Shown in pieces: positions 46,833 to 55,983 of a stretch of 64,000 nt of DNA. The position numbers and the translations under genes were made by a program. Source of the stretch: Alphaproteobacteria bacterium (GTDB taxonomy: Bacteria > Pseudomonadota > Alphaproteobacteria > MPNO01 > UBA2964); contig WLWZ01000004.1 of the NCBI GenBank assembly GCA_012103315.1, positions 62,001 through 126,000 on the forward strand, in the 5' to 3' direction. Position 1 is the stretch's first letter, and the number at the start of each line of letters is the position of its first letter. A model generated the notes under the pieces. The model saw nothing but the letters and a program-made list of their open reading frames with translations. It did no database searches and was not told the origin of the DNA.

Positions 46833-47866
46833 GTTCTGATATCACATTAGGGGATCGTCACAATTCTTCGGAGATTGATTCCGAGAATTCAACAGTCCTG
46901 CGTTTTTCGGACAATCGGCTATTGCCGTTATTGTTTGGCGAACATGACCGACACTTAGCAAGAATTGAAGAAAGTTTTGGGATTCGCGTTTCATCGCGCG
47001 GAAACAGGGTTTCCTTGGTGGGCTCAGAGTCAGGTGTATCTTTAGCGGCCAAAACGTTAAATGCCCTTTATCGTAGGTTGGAAAAGAATTTGCCTGTAAA
47101 CCCGGCAGAGGTGGATGCTGCTATTCGATTGTCGAGCGACGTTAGGGTCAACGGTGGTAGGAATACAAATATGGGATCAGATATTTCTATTCAGACCGCA
47201 AAGGGGTCGCTCACGGCGCGGTCGCCTGGACAGCTCGATTATATGCAGGCGCTTGCACGAGAACAGATGGTCTTTGGTATCGGCCCTGCGGGGACGGGTA
47301 AAACATATCTTGCCGTTGCGACAGCAGCGTCAATGCTGATTTCAGGCGAAGTCGATCGCATTATTCTATCGCGTCCCGCTGTAGAGGCCGGAGAACGGCT
47401 TGGATTTTTACCGGGTGATTTGAGGGAAAAAATCGACCCCTATTTGGCGCCGCTCTATGACGCTCTTCATGACATGCTCCCTGCTGATCAAGTACTCAAC
47501 CGGTTGAACTCAGGAGAGATTGAAGTGGCGCCGTTAGCCTTTATGCGCGGTCGGACGTTGTCGCATGCCTATGTCATTTTGGATGAGGCCCAGAACGCCA
47601 CAAAAACACAGATGAAAATGTTTCTAACCCGGATTGGCGAAGGCTCCAGGATGGCAATTACCGGCGATCCCAGTCAGGTCGATTTGCCGTCGGGAACAAC
47701 GTCAGGCCTGACTCATGCGGTCGATACGCTGGACCATATCAAAGGTGTTAGTGTTGTACGTTTCACGAGCGCCGATGTTGTTCGACACCGATTGGTGACA
47801 CAAATTGTACAAGCTTACGACAAAGACGACGAAGCGCGCTTGTCACGAAAGAGCGCCGAGAAATAA
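46829..47866 (+). CDS. phoH: PhoH-like ATPase (YbeZ)
   Basis: A 345-residue P-loop NTPase of the PhoH family: an N-terminal KH-like part, Walker [15 protein letters not shown] (around residue 155), [34 protein letters not shown], and Walker [13 protein letters not shown]. It partners YbeY in RNA processing. It starts with TTG overlapping the miaB stop (TTGA), which implies translational coupling; ybeY follows 4 bp after its stop. Confidence 0.92.
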   Translation: MSSDITLGDRHNSSEIDSENSTVLRFSDNRLLPLLFGEHDRHLARIEESFGIRVSSRGNRVSLVGSESGVSLAAKTLNALYRRLEKNLPVNPAEVDAAIRLSSDVRVNGGRNTNMGSDISIQTAKGSLTARSPGQLDYMQALAREQMVFGIGPAGTGKTYLAVATAASMLISGEVDRIILSRPAVEAGERLGFLPGDLREKIDPYLAPLYDALHDMLPADQVLNRLNSGEIEVAPLAFMRGRTLSHAYVILDEAQNATKTQMKMFLTRIGEGSRMAITGDPSQVDLPSGTTSGLTHAVDTLDHIKGVSVVRFTSADVVRHRLVTQIVQAYDKDDEARLSRKSAEK

Positions 47867-47870
47867 TGAA

Positions 47871-48380
47871 ATGAGTTTGCCATTGGCTAATCTACTATCC
47901 GTTGTTGTTGATCTGCAATGTTCGGCGTGGAACGAGCTGGTGCCTGATGCACAAGAACGGTGTCATTCGGCGGCGATGGCCGCTTTCGACACGGTTGGTG
48001 CCCTATCAGTAGGGGCAGAGGTTAGTGTCGTGCTCGCCAATGACGCGTTTATTCGTTCGCTGAATAAATCTTGGCGGCAGCAGGATAAACCGACCAACGT
48101 TCTCGCCTTCCCTTGCGAAGAACTCGGTCATTCGAGCGACGCTATGAGACTTCTCGGTGACATTGTTATTGCATCTGGTGTTGTGGAGCGTGAGGCTCTA
48201 GACGAGGATAAAGACGTTGGTCACCATCTGGCACACATGGTTGTCCATGGAACACTGCATTTGCTGGGGTATGATCATATAGCTGATGATGAAGCAACCC
48301 GGATGGAGGCGTTTGAGACAAAGGCGCTTGCTGTGTTGGGCATTGATGACCCGTACGCAACACATCCTGCAAAGGGCTAA
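47871..48380 (+). CDS. ybeY: Endoribonuclease YbeY
   Basis: A 169-residue zinc metallo-endoribonuclease needed for 16S rRNA 3' maturation and ribosome quality control. Zinc motif HGTLHLLGYDH intact, preceded by LGDIVIASGVV and the KPTNVLAFP loop. The ATG at 47871 follows the phoH stop closely; the open frame upstream lies inside phoH. Confidence 0.96.
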   Translation: MSLPLANLLSVVVDLQCSAWNELVPDAQERCHSAAMAAFDTVGALSVGAEVSVVLANDAFIRSLNKSWRQQDKPTNVLAFPCEELGHSSDAMRLLGDIVIASGVVEREALDEDKDVGHHLAHMVVHGTLHLLGYDHIADDEATRMEAFETKALAVLGIDDPYATHPAKG

Positions 48381-48391
48381 CTAATTAATCC

Positions 48392-49300
48392 ATGACAATA
48401 AACGCTGATAATTCATCCTCACGTCCTTCTTCGGCGACGACAGAGACTTCTGCTGGTGGCATCGCGGACTGGTTTCGTCGGGTATTTGGGTTACGCAATG
48501 GCGGTGATCTGCGGGGGACTATCGAAGAGCTGATCGAGCAAGAAGAGACCGGGGAGCTTCCGGCTTCCCGCGATGAACTCACCTTACTCCGAAACATCCT
48601 CAATCTTCATGGCCTGACGGTTTATGACATTATGGTGCCGCGCGCCGATATCGTTGCCGTCGATATTGATATTTCCCTTTCCGAGCTTGTCAGGATTATG
48701 AGCGAAGAAGCGCATTCGCGAATTCCGGTTTATCGCGGAACGCTTGATGATATCGCTGGTATGGTCCACATCAAGGATGTCCTGGCCTGTTGGAACAGAG
48801 AACAAAAAGTCTCGCTGGATGAGATTGTGCGCTCGGTTTTGTTTGTGGCGCCGTCAATGCCGATCCTTGAACTCCTGTTACAGATGCGCGTAAGCAGAGT
48901 CCATTTGGCGCTTGTCGTCGATGAGTTTGGCGGGATCGATGGCATGGTGACTATTGAAGACCTTGTTGAGGAAATCGTCGGTGAAATCGAAGATGAGCAC
49001 GATGATGATGACACACCTCGAATAATGCAGCGTGCTGATGGATCTCTGGTCGCAGATGCCCGCGTGCCGATTAAGGATTTCGAAGATCGGATGGGCGAAA
49101 TTCTCACCGCGCAAGAACGCGAAGAAGATATTGATACTCTGGGCGGCCTCGTGTTCTTTTTGGCGGGAAGAGTGCCGGTTCGGGGCGAGGTTGTGCGGCA
49201 TGGCTCTGGTGTTGAGTTTGAGGTTTTGGATGCGGATCCAAGACGGATCCGGCGCTTACGCGTCTGTCAGGCGCCGTCGACGGGCGACACAGATAAATGA
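48392..49300 (+). CDS. CorC/HlyC-type CBS-pair protein
   Basis: A 302-residue protein with a Ser/Thr-rich N-terminus, two CBS domains (YDIMVPRADIVAVD... and IVRSVLFVAPSMPILELL...) and a C-terminal CorC_HlyC (transporter-associated) domain. Members are linked to magnesium/cobalt efflux, but the version without membrane segments, always next to lnt, is of unsettled function (YbeX in E. coli, tied to ribosome metabolism). Overlaps lnt by 4 bp (ATGA). Confidence 0.92.
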   Translation: MTINADNSSSRPSSATTETSAGGIADWFRRVFGLRNGGDLRGTIEELIEQEETGELPASRDELTLLRNILNLHGLTVYDIMVPRADIVAVDIDISLSELVRIMSEEAHSRIPVYRGTLDDIAGMVHIKDVLACWNREQKVSLDEIVRSVLFVAPSMPILELLLQMRVSRVHLALVVDEFGGIDGMVTIEDLVEEIVGEIEDEHDDDDTPRIMQRADGSLVADARVPIKDFEDRMGEILTAQEREEDIDTLGGLVFFLAGRVPVRGEVVRHGSGVEFEVLDADPRRIRRLRVCQAPSTGDTDK

Positions 49301-50895
49301 CAATTTCTTCCCCTGACCGGCCCTTAGGCCAGGCAGGTTTGATTTGTTCTTGGGCCCACAAAATTAGCAGTTTGGACGGTTGGTCGCGCAGAGCGGTCGC
49401 CGTCGGCGCTGGAATAATTTCCACCGCTGCCTTGGCGCCGCTTCATGTTGTGCCCGCACTGTTTATTTCTTTTCCGTGCTTGATATGGCTAATCGATGGC
49501 ACACAGAACTGGCGTCGGGCATTTGGGGTGGGGTGGTGGTTTGGTCTTGGCCATTTTGCAGCCGGGCTATACTGGATCGCTCATTCGCTGGTTGTTGATC
49601 TTCGGTTCGCGTGGCTCATTCCCTTCGCTGTTCTTTGTATCCCGGCCGTAATAGGGCTTTATATAGGTGTTGCCACGGCACTTGCACGGGTAGTTCGTCG
49701 AGGCTTTTTGCGCATCGTCGTTTTAGCCGTGACTTGGATTCTTATGGAGTGGTCACGGGGTCAACTCTTTACAGGCTTTCCTTGGAATCCGATCGGTTCG
49801 GTATGGGTGGTTTCGGATGTTGCGCTGCAATCGGCGGCCTATGTCGGTGTTTTAGGCCTAGGCTTGCTAACAGTGCTCACCGCGGCTTTGTTTGCGTTGC
49901 TGGCCTATGATGTAACCGGCATCCGATGGCGCCGGTTGATCCCCTCAGCTATTTGTATGCTGATCATTTTTTTGCCGGGTTTGTTGCGGCCAGAATTTAA
50001 AGAACCGCTGACCTTTCACCCAGACATTCGCCTTCGCATTGTTCAGCCTAATATTTCACAAAAGACAAAATGGATCCGAACTCTCAGGGACAAGCATTTG
50101 GCGACATATCTATCGCTATCCGCGCGACCCGCTAGCGCTTCTCCAACCCACCTAATTTGGCCCGAAACAGCGGTGCCTTTTGTAGTGTCGCGTGACGCTG
50201 TCCGGCGGCAAAGAATGGCTACCGTTATTCCTAAAGACGGGATGCTCTTAACCGGATCAATTCGCACGAGCGAGCGCGGAGTCCAACCTTTTAAGCTATG
50301 GAATAGTCTGCATGCTTTATCGGCGAGTGGGGCCATTGAGAAATCTCATGATAAGTTTCATCTCGTGCCGTTTGGCGAATACATCCCCCTTCGAAGTATA
50401 TTAGGAAATTTTTTTGGGCTTAAAAAAATCACAGCGGGACGAACCGATTTCTCAGCCGGACCAGGACCGCAAACTATACAGGTGCGTTCGCTCCCAACGT
50501 TCAGCCCCCTGATTTGTTATGAGGTTATTTTCGCTGACGGTGTGGTTTCTGCAGGCCATCGGCCGGAATGGCTGCTTAATATTACAAATGATGCTTGGTT
50601 TGGGACCAGCTCAGGTCCTTATCAGCACTTTGCGATGGCGCGTTTACGGGCTGTGGAGCAGGGTTTGCCATTGATTCGCGCTGCCAATACGGGGATTTCT
50701 GGTGTTATCGACCCCTATGGGCGGGTTTTACAAAGGCTTGATTTGGACACGCAGGGCGTGGTCGATTCGCCTTTGCCAAAACCAACAAACATCGCAACTA
50801 TTTATAGCAAATTTGGTGATTGGCCGACTTTACTTCTTGCAATGCTTGTCCTTTTGGCGTCAAGTTTGCGGGTAATCTGGGGTCGTTTCCGTTAA
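49297..50895 (+). CDS. lnt: Apolipoprotein N-acyltransferase Lnt
   Basis: A 532-residue inner-membrane enzyme that adds the third acyl chain to lipoproteins. N-terminal half with about six membrane segments, C-terminal nitrilase-like domain in the periplasm with the Glu-Lys-Cys triad (Glu in WPETAVPF, Lys near KFHLVPFGEYIPLR, Cys in PLICYEVIF). This window encodes several of its clients (the BON, LpoA-like and small lipoproteins). End of the miaB operon; an AT-rich gap follows. Confidence 0.95.
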   Translation: MTISSPDRPLGQAGLICSWAHKISSLDGWSRRAVAVGAGIISTAALAPLHVVPALFISFPCLIWLIDGTQNWRRAFGVGWWFGLGHFAAGLYWIAHSLVVDLRFAWLIPFAVLCIPAVIGLYIGVATALARVVRRGFLRIVVLAVTWILMEWSRGQLFTGFPWNPIGSVWVVSDVALQSAAYVGVLGLGLLTVLTAALFALLAYDVTGIRWRRLIPSAICMLIIFLPGLLRPEFKEPLTFHPDIRLRIVQPNISQKTKWIRTLRDKHLATYLSLSARPASASPTHLIWPETAVPFVVSRDAVRRQRMATVIPKDGMLLTGSIRTSERGVQPFKLWNSLHALSASGAIEKSHDKFHLVPFGEYIPLRSILGNFFGLKKITAGRTDFSAGPGPQTIQVRSLPTFSPLICYEVIFADGVVSAGHRPEWLLNITNDAWFGTSSGPYQHFAMARLRAVEQGLPLIRAANTGISGVIDPYGRVLQRLDLDTQGVVDSPLPKPTNIATIYSKFGDWPTLLLAMLVLLASSLRVIWGRFR

Positions 50896-50937
50896 ACAAA
50901 TAAATATCGAAATTATTTCAAAATTATTACATAATTG

Positions 50938-50954
50938 GCAATGCATACGATTGC
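50938..50954. repeat. GCAAT-N7-ATTGC inverted repeat upstream of the XRE regulator
   Basis: Perfect 5-bp arms in an AT-rich 206-bp gap between lnt and the regulator gene. Size and spacing fit a site for a helix-turn-helix dimer, maybe autoregulation, but short arms can occur by chance. Confidence 0.25.
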
Positions 50955-51101
50955 ACTACCACCTAAAACGTGTTTTATGGAACAATAACAATTAAAAGAA
51001 ACCCGGATTGGTTGAATTTGAGTTGTGCGATCAACATATAAATGGATTGCAAAGAACGGTCCTAAATTGAAACACGCGAAGAAATAAACTAGGGTGTTAG
51101 A

Positions 51102-51581
51102 ATGGTAATGAATTTAGCTGCAGATCCTCCCGAGCGCCGCGGGCGTCGCGGGCGTCGAAATGGACCCCATCCAGTAGACGTTCACGTGGGTAGCCGGGTA
51201 CGTATGCGCCGAACGCTTTTGGGTATGAGCCAGGAGAAACTTGGTGACGCCTTAGCGCTGACGTTTCAGCAGGTACAAAAGTACGAACGAGGGGCCAATC
51301 GGATTGGATCAAGTCGCCTCTTCGAAATTAGTCGTATTCTGGATGTGCCGGTCTCCTTCTTTTTTGAGGAGATGTCATCGGAAGCTGCATCCGCTGGTGC
51401 CATGACAGATTCGGGTGACGCACCGACTGCTGATTCTGAAGAATTTCAACGCGATCCTTTGGCGAAACGTGAAACGCTTGAACTCGTTCGTGCCTATTAT
51501 CGCATTACAGACCCTCGGGTCCGGAAGCGGGTTTTTGAACTAACGAAATCTATCGCTTCTGACCAGTCTAGTACTGATTAA
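51102..51581 (+). CDS. XRE-family helix-turn-helix regulator
   Basis: A 159-residue DNA-binding protein: basic N-terminus (RRGRRGRRN), Cro/CI-type HTH (residues 27-85: VGSRVRMRRTLLGMSQEKLGDALALTFQQVQKYERGANRIGSSRLFEISRILDVPVSFFFE) and a C-terminal helical part (LVRAYYRITDPRVRKRVFELTKSIA). Regulators of this type lie next to metK in many alphaproteobacteria; the target genes are unknown here. AGGGTG precedes the ATG. Confidence 0.88.
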   Translation: MVMNLAADPPERRGRRGRRNGPHPVDVHVGSRVRMRRTLLGMSQEKLGDALALTFQQVQKYERGANRIGSSRLFEISRILDVPVSFFFEEMSSEAASAGAMTDSGDAPTADSEEFQRDPLAKRETLELVRAYYRITDPRVRKRVFELTKSIASDQSSTD

Positions 51582-51800
51582 TTTTTTACGGAAATTCGGA
51601 AACGGCCCCTTTAACAGGTGGTAGCGTTTCCGAATTCTCCTGTCCCCCCCTTGACTGAAACGGGGATTTGCCACAAAACCCCGCCAGACATTTTGTTTGC
51701 TGCTCTAAATTTTTGCAGGGCGGTTGATTTCTATTTGTGTTGAAGCTTCGGGCACCCCGGCCCGTCGGCTAGAATTTAACCCTGACAGGAGGGTGTGAAA
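51582..51800 (+). promoter_or_regulatory. Structured leader of metK (candidate cis-regulatory RNA)
   Basis: Four potential stems are seen: a perfect 12-bp inverted repeat (51593-51604 with 51625-51636, 20-nt loop); CGGGG/CCCCG (51661-51665, 51679-51683); CGGGC/GCCCG (51749-51753, 51760-51764); and ACCCT/AGGGT (51779-51783, 51790-51794). The last would hide part of the AGGAGGG ribosome binding site (51787-51793). CCGCC (51681-51685) can also pair with GGCGG (51719-51723), giving two exclusive folds. It does not match the SAM-II pattern I know. Confidence 0.4.
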
Positions 51801-52970
51801 TTGCCAAAGGGTACCTATCTTTTTACCAGTGAGTCCGTTTCAGAAGGGCATCCCGATAAAGTTTCCGACCGCATTTCTGATGCAGTATTGGATACTTTTC
51901 TCGCCGCAGACCCTCTTTCCCGCGTAGCCTGTGAAACATTGTGCACGACCAACCGTGTTGTTCTCGGCGGTGAGGTCAGGGGCCCTGAATCGATTACCAA
52001 GGATGTTCTGGAGCAGGTCGTACGCGCTGCCGTGAAAGATATTGGCTATGAACAGGACGGCTTTCATTGGAAAGATTCAGCAGTGGAAATACACCTGCAT
52101 CAGCAGTCATCCGATATTGCGCAAGGCGTTGATGCCAGCGGCAATAAAGATGAAGGTGCGGGCGATCAGGGCATCATGTTTGGCTATGCCTGCACCGAAA
52201 CCGAAGTGTTGATGCCTGCGCCAATTCAGTTCTCCCACGCAATTTTACAATCGATGGCGGCATCACGTCACTCAGGTGCAGATAAAGGTCTGGGCCCCGA
52301 TTCAAAGAGCCAGGTCACACTGCAATATGTAGAGGGCAAGCCGGTTAAGGCAACTTCTGTCGTCGTGTCGACACAACATGCTGAAGAACTATCGACCGAA
52401 CAAGTTCGAGAAATTGTTCGGCCACACGTTCTTAAATGTTTGCCCGAAGGCTGGATGTGTGACGAAGCAGAATTCTATGTAAACCCAACCGGTCGTTTTG
52501 TGGTTGGTGGCCCCGATGGGGACTGCGGTCTCACCGGTCGTAAAATTATTGTCGATACTTATGGTGGCGCCGCGCCGCATGGTGGCGGTGCATTCTCCGG
52601 TAAGGATCCGACGAAGGTCGACCGCTCAGCGGCGTATGCTGCGCGGTATGTCGCGAAAAATGTTGTAGCGGCGGGTCTTGCAGAACGGTGCGTTATTCAG
52701 CTGTCCTATGCCATTGGTGTGGCGAAACCTCTATCAGTTTATGTTGATACCTACGGCACTGGTACGGTGGACGAAGAAAAACTGTCTGCTGTTATCCAGG
52801 ATGTTGTCGACCTGTCCCCGAGAGGTATTCGGGAACATCTGCAATTGAGCCGACCTATTTATGCGCGAACATCGGCCTATGGTCATTTTGGACGCAGTCC
52901 AGATGCGGATGGCGGTTTCTCCTGGGAGAAAACCGATATTGCCGCTGAGCTAAAGGCTGCATTCGGCTGA
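51801..52970 (+). CDS. metK: S-adenosylmethionine synthetase MetK
   Basis: A 389-residue enzyme making SAM from methionine and ATP. Family blocks: [65 protein letters not shown]. The ribosome binding site AGGAGGG (51787-51793) is one base from a GTG at 51795 but at normal distance (7 nt) from the TTG at 51801, so TTG is the better start. It supplies the methyl donor used by RsmI, TrmB, MiaB and others here. Confidence 0.97.
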   Translation: MPKGTYLFTSESVSEGHPDKVSDRISDAVLDTFLAADPLSRVACETLCTTNRVVLGGEVRGPESITKDVLEQVVRAAVKDIGYEQDGFHWKDSAVEIHLHQQSSDIAQGVDASGNKDEGAGDQGIMFGYACTETEVLMPAPIQFSHAILQSMAASRHSGADKGLGPDSKSQVTLQYVEGKPVKATSVVVSTQHAEELSTEQVREIVRPHVLKCLPEGWMCDEAEFYVNPTGRFVVGGPDGDCGLTGRKIIVDTYGGAAPHGGGAFSGKDPTKVDRSAAYAARYVAKNVVAAGLAERCVIQLSYAIGVAKPLSVYVDTYGTGTVDEEKLSAVIQDVVDLSPRGIREHLQLSRPIYARTSAYGHFGRSPDADGGFSWEKTDIAAELKAAFG

Positions 52971-53653
52971 TCGTACAGCGGACACTTTACGGGCGGCGCA
53001 AGGGCCGCCCATTGCGACAGGCCCGGCAGCAGTTGGTTGATACGCTGCTGCCTACCGTTGAGATTGCGGTTCCTGAGGAGGGCGACTCCCTGGACCCAGC
53101 GCAGCTATTCGCCGAGACCAAGCAGGAAGTTTGGCTCGAAATCGGGTTCGGGTCCGGTGAGCATCTGGCGCAGCAAGCCATCGAAAATCCTTCTGTCGGC
53201 ATAATTGGCTGTGAGCCATATATTAACGGTGTTGCCCGTCTCTTGGCAGACATCGATAAGTTTGATCTGAAAAACGTCAGAATATTTCGGGATGATGCGA
53301 GAATTTTGCTGCGTACTATGCCGGATCAATCCATTTGCAGAGCTTTCGTTCTGTTTCCGGATCCTTGGCCCAAAGTGCGGCATCACAAACGACGTATAAT
53401 AGGTCCTTCTACGATCCCTTCTTTAGCGCGCCTTCTGCCGGTGGATGCTGAGTTGCGGATTGCGACTGATGACCCAAGCTATAAGGAGTGGATTTTGCAG
53501 CATATGCTGGTTGATGATGGGTTTGTGTGGCGGGCACGTCGTCCCCAGGATTGGCGTGTTCGCCCTGGTGATTGGCCATCAACAAGATATGAGATGAAGG
53601 CAAATGCAGCAGGTCGGCAATGCAGCTATTTCATGTTTGATCGGCGAGACTGA
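52967..53653 (+). CDS. trmB: tRNA (guanine46-N7)-methyltransferase TrmB, non-canonical start
   Basis: A SAM-dependent methyltransferase making m7G46 in tRNA. Seen: [18 protein letters not shown] (SAM motif), [18 protein letters not shown] (PDPWPK signature), [11 protein letters not shown]. The first normal start in frame is TTG 53012, but it would drop the conserved [12 protein letters not shown] block encoded at 52982-53017. The frame upstream (open to 52949) offers only ATT 52961, CTG 52967 or ATC 52970; CTG, overlapping the metK stop, is used here as a guess. Confidence 0.9.
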   Translation: MIVQRTLYGRRKGRPLRQARQQLVDTLLPTVEIAVPEEGDSLDPAQLFAETKQEVWLEIGFGSGEHLAQQAIENPSVGIIGCEPYINGVARLLADIDKFDLKNVRIFRDDARILLRTMPDQSICRAFVLFPDPWPKVRHHKRRIIGPSTIPSLARLLPVDAELRIATDDPSYKEWILQHMLVDDGFVWRARRPQDWRVRPGDWPSTRYEMKANAAGRQCSYFMFDRRD

Positions 53654-53671
53654 CGTCAGGCAGCAAAAGGC

Positions 53672-53701
53672 TTGCGGAAGCAGGCCAAATTACGATATAT
53701 A
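53672..53701 (+). promoter_or_regulatory. Putative promoter of the rimP-nusA-infB operon
   Basis: TTGCGG (53672-53677), 18-bp spacer, TATATA (53696-53701), 110 bp before rimP. If used, transcription starts near 53708 and the leader contains the terminator at 53751. Confidence 0.4.
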
Positions 53702-53750
53702 GCTGCCAATTACATTCCTTTGGTTTCTTACGAGAGACGGTTTTTTTGGG

Positions 53751-53775
53751 AGTGGGCCATCGGCCCACTTTTTTT
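53751..53775 (+). terminator. Strong intrinsic terminator in the leader of rimP-nusA
   Basis: A perfect 8-bp stem AGTGGGCC/GGCCCACT with a 3-nt loop, followed by seven T residues. It ends 36 bp before the rimP ATG. An outer AGACGG/CCGTCT pair (53735-53740 with about 53784-53789) encloses it. It could end metK-trmB transcription or act as an attenuator for the operon that encodes the termination factor NusA. Confidence 0.8.
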
Positions 53776-53810
53776 ATTAGCGCCGTCTAGAAACCCGAGG
53801 ATCGCAATAG

Positions 53811-54338
53811 ATGGTTAAGCAGATTAGCGCGAACGGTACAAAAACGATCGAGAATATGATTGATCCGTCAGTTATTGACGCGGGTTATGATATTGTTCGT
53901 GTTCAGTTTGCGGATGAGCGTAGAAAGACCTTGCAGATTATGATCGAACGCCGTGATCGCCGACCGGTAACGGTAGATGATTGCGCCACGGTGAGCCGCA
54001 TTGTTTCAACGCTGTTGGACGTCGAAGATCCGGTTCCTGGCCGTTATAACTTGGAGGTTAGCTCACCGGGAATAGACCGGCCCCTGGTTAAGGTCGACGA
54101 TTACGAGAGATTTGCTGGGTTTGAAGCGACGGTTGAGACGAAACAAGCTTTTGATGGCCAGAAAAAGTTTCGTGGTCGGATTTCCGGTGTTGAGGGTATG
54201 AATATTCAGATGGACTGTGATGGTGAAAGCGCCGAGCTTCCGTTTGAAGATATTCGACGGGCGTCGCTCGTCATTACCGATGAGTTAATAGAGGCAGCGC
54301 GACGCGAAGCAAGTGCCGCTGCCCAGACGGAGCATTAG
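53811..54338 (+). CDS. rimP: Ribosome maturation factor RimP
   Basis: A 175-residue protein that binds the 30S subunit during assembly. N-terminal domain with AGYDIVRVQF and VTVDDCATVSRIVSTLLDVEDP, then YNLEVSSPGIDRPLVKVDDYERFAG, the family hallmark, and a small Sm-like C-terminal domain. Start with CGAGGA upstream. One base separates its stop from the nusA ATG. Confidence 0.96.
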   Translation: MVKQISANGTKTIENMIDPSVIDAGYDIVRVQFADERRKTLQIMIERRDRRPVTVDDCATVSRIVSTLLDVEDPVPGRYNLEVSSPGIDRPLVKVDDYERFAGFEATVETKQAFDGQKKFRGRISGVEGMNIQMDCDGESAELPFEDIRRASLVITDELIEAARREASAAAQTEH

Positions 54339-54339
54339 G

Positions 54340-55956
54340 ATGGATTTGGAAAACGATACAATTGTCGGTGCCGGGTATGATCGCGGCGAGTTGCTGCAGG
54401 TCGCCGAAGCGGTCGCGCGGGACAAGGGCATTGAATCTGAAGAAGTCGTCGAAGCGATGGAGCAGGCAATCCAAAAAGCCGCTCGGTCGCGCTACGGCCA
54501 TGAAAATGATGTGCGGGCGGAAATTGATCGTAAATCAGGTGAGATCAATCTGGCTCGGTATATGGAAGTTGCGGATCCCGTCGAAAATGACGCGATGCAG
54601 ATTTCGGTCGATGAAGCGAAGCGCCTTAACCCCGAAGCAGAAGTTGGCGACTTTTTGTCCGAAGCCTTGCCACCGGTTGATTTTGGTCGGATCGCGGCAC
54701 AGACAGCAAAACAGGTAATTGTTCAGAAGGTTCGTGAGGCTGAGCGCGCTAGACAGTACAACGAATATAAAGACCGTGTTGGAGAGATCGTAAACGGAAT
54801 CGTCAAGCGCGCCGAGTTTGGCAATGTGACCGTTGATCTTGGGCGTGGCGAAGCGGTGTTACGACGCGATGAAATCATTCCTCGCGAAACGTTCCGTCCC
54901 GGTGATCGCGTACGGGCCTATATTTATGACGTCCGCGAAGAGATGCGTGGCCCGCAAATCTTTTTGTCGCGCACCCATCCGCAATTCATGGCCGGGCTCT
55001 TCAAGCAGGAGGTTCCTGAAATTTATGATGGCATCATTGAAATGAATGCTGTTGCTCGAGACCCTGGCAGCCGCGCTAAAATTGCGGTGACGTCTAATGA
55101 CTCGAGCATTGATCCGGTTGGTGCCTGCGTCGGTATGCGCGGCAGCCGTGTTCAGGCGGTGGTTGGCGAATTACAGGGCGAGAAGATTGATATTATTCAA
55201 CATTCCGCTGACCCGGCGACATTTATTGTGAATGGATTGGCGCCAGCGGAGGTTGCCAAGGTTGTTCTGGATGAGGAAGCGAACCGCATTGAGGTTGTCG
55301 TTCCTGATGATCAGCTTAGTTTGGCAATCGGTCGTCGCGGTCAAAATGTTCGCCTTGCTTCACAATTGACCGGCTGGGATATCGTTATCCTGACGGAGGA
55401 AGAAGAGTCCGAGCGTCGCCAGGAAGAGTTCCGGGCTCGGTCGCAAATGTTTATCGATGCCTTGGAAGTCGACGACGTGCTTGCACATCTTCTGGTGACC
55501 GAGGGCTTCTCTTCGGTTGAGGAGGTCGCCTTTGTTCCCATCGAAGATCTGTTGGCAATTGAAGGTTTTGACGAGGAGCTTTCGGAAGAGCTTCGTAATA
55601 GGGCCCATATCCATCTCAATGAAAAAGAAGAGGAATACGCTACCCGCCGTAGCGAATTGGGCGTCGCCGACGATCTACTCGAGGTCGAGGGGCTGTCGGG
55701 GGCGATGATCGTAACGCTTGGTGAAGCCGGTATTAAAACACGGGATGACCTTGCAGACCTCGCCGGTGATGAACTATGTGCAGCGGAAGACGGCTTGCTC
55801 CGCGAATTTCAAATGTCAGAAGAAGAGGCAAATCAGATTATTATGGCCGCTCGGGCGCATTGGTTCGACGATGAAGAAGAACCAAGTGACGCGACGGACG
55901 ATTCCGAAACTTCGGTAGATGACGCATCCGGTGATGAGCCGGCTGCTAATGCTTAG
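54340..55956 (+). CDS. nusA: Transcription termination/antitermination protein NusA
   Basis: A 538-residue RNA-polymerase-binding factor. N-terminal domain (residues 1-135), S1 domain (GEIVNGIVKRAEFGNVTVDLG, about residues 148-215), two KH domains (GSRAKIAVTSND...GACVGMRGSRVQAVVGEL; LAIGRRGQNVRLASQLTGW) and two acidic helix-hairpin repeats at the C-terminus. It sets pausing and termination, and in other bacteria it regulates its own operon; the leader terminator fits that. ATG at 54340; an in-frame start at 54313 lies inside rimP. Confidence 0.98.
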   Translation: MDLENDTIVGAGYDRGELLQVAEAVARDKGIESEEVVEAMEQAIQKAARSRYGHENDVRAEIDRKSGEINLARYMEVADPVENDAMQISVDEAKRLNPEAEVGDFLSEALPPVDFGRIAAQTAKQVIVQKVREAERARQYNEYKDRVGEIVNGIVKRAEFGNVTVDLGRGEAVLRRDEIIPRETFRPGDRVRAYIYDVREEMRGPQIFLSRTHPQFMAGLFKQEVPEIYDGIIEMNAVARDPGSRAKIAVTSNDSSIDPVGACVGMRGSRVQAVVGELQGEKIDIIQHSADPATFIVNGLAPAEVAKVVLDEEANRIEVVVPDDQLSLAIGRRGQNVRLASQLTGWDIVILTEEEESERRQEEFRARSQMFIDALEVDDVLAHLLVTEGFSSVEEVAFVPIEDLLAIEGFDEELSEELRNRAHIHLNEKEEEYATRRSELGVADDLLEVEGLSGAMIVTLGEAGIKTRDDLADLAGDELCAAEDGLLREFQMSEEEANQIIMAARAHWFDDEEEPSDATDDSETSVDDASGDEPAANA

Positions 55957-55983
55957 GCACGCGGCGATGAGGTCTTACAGATC

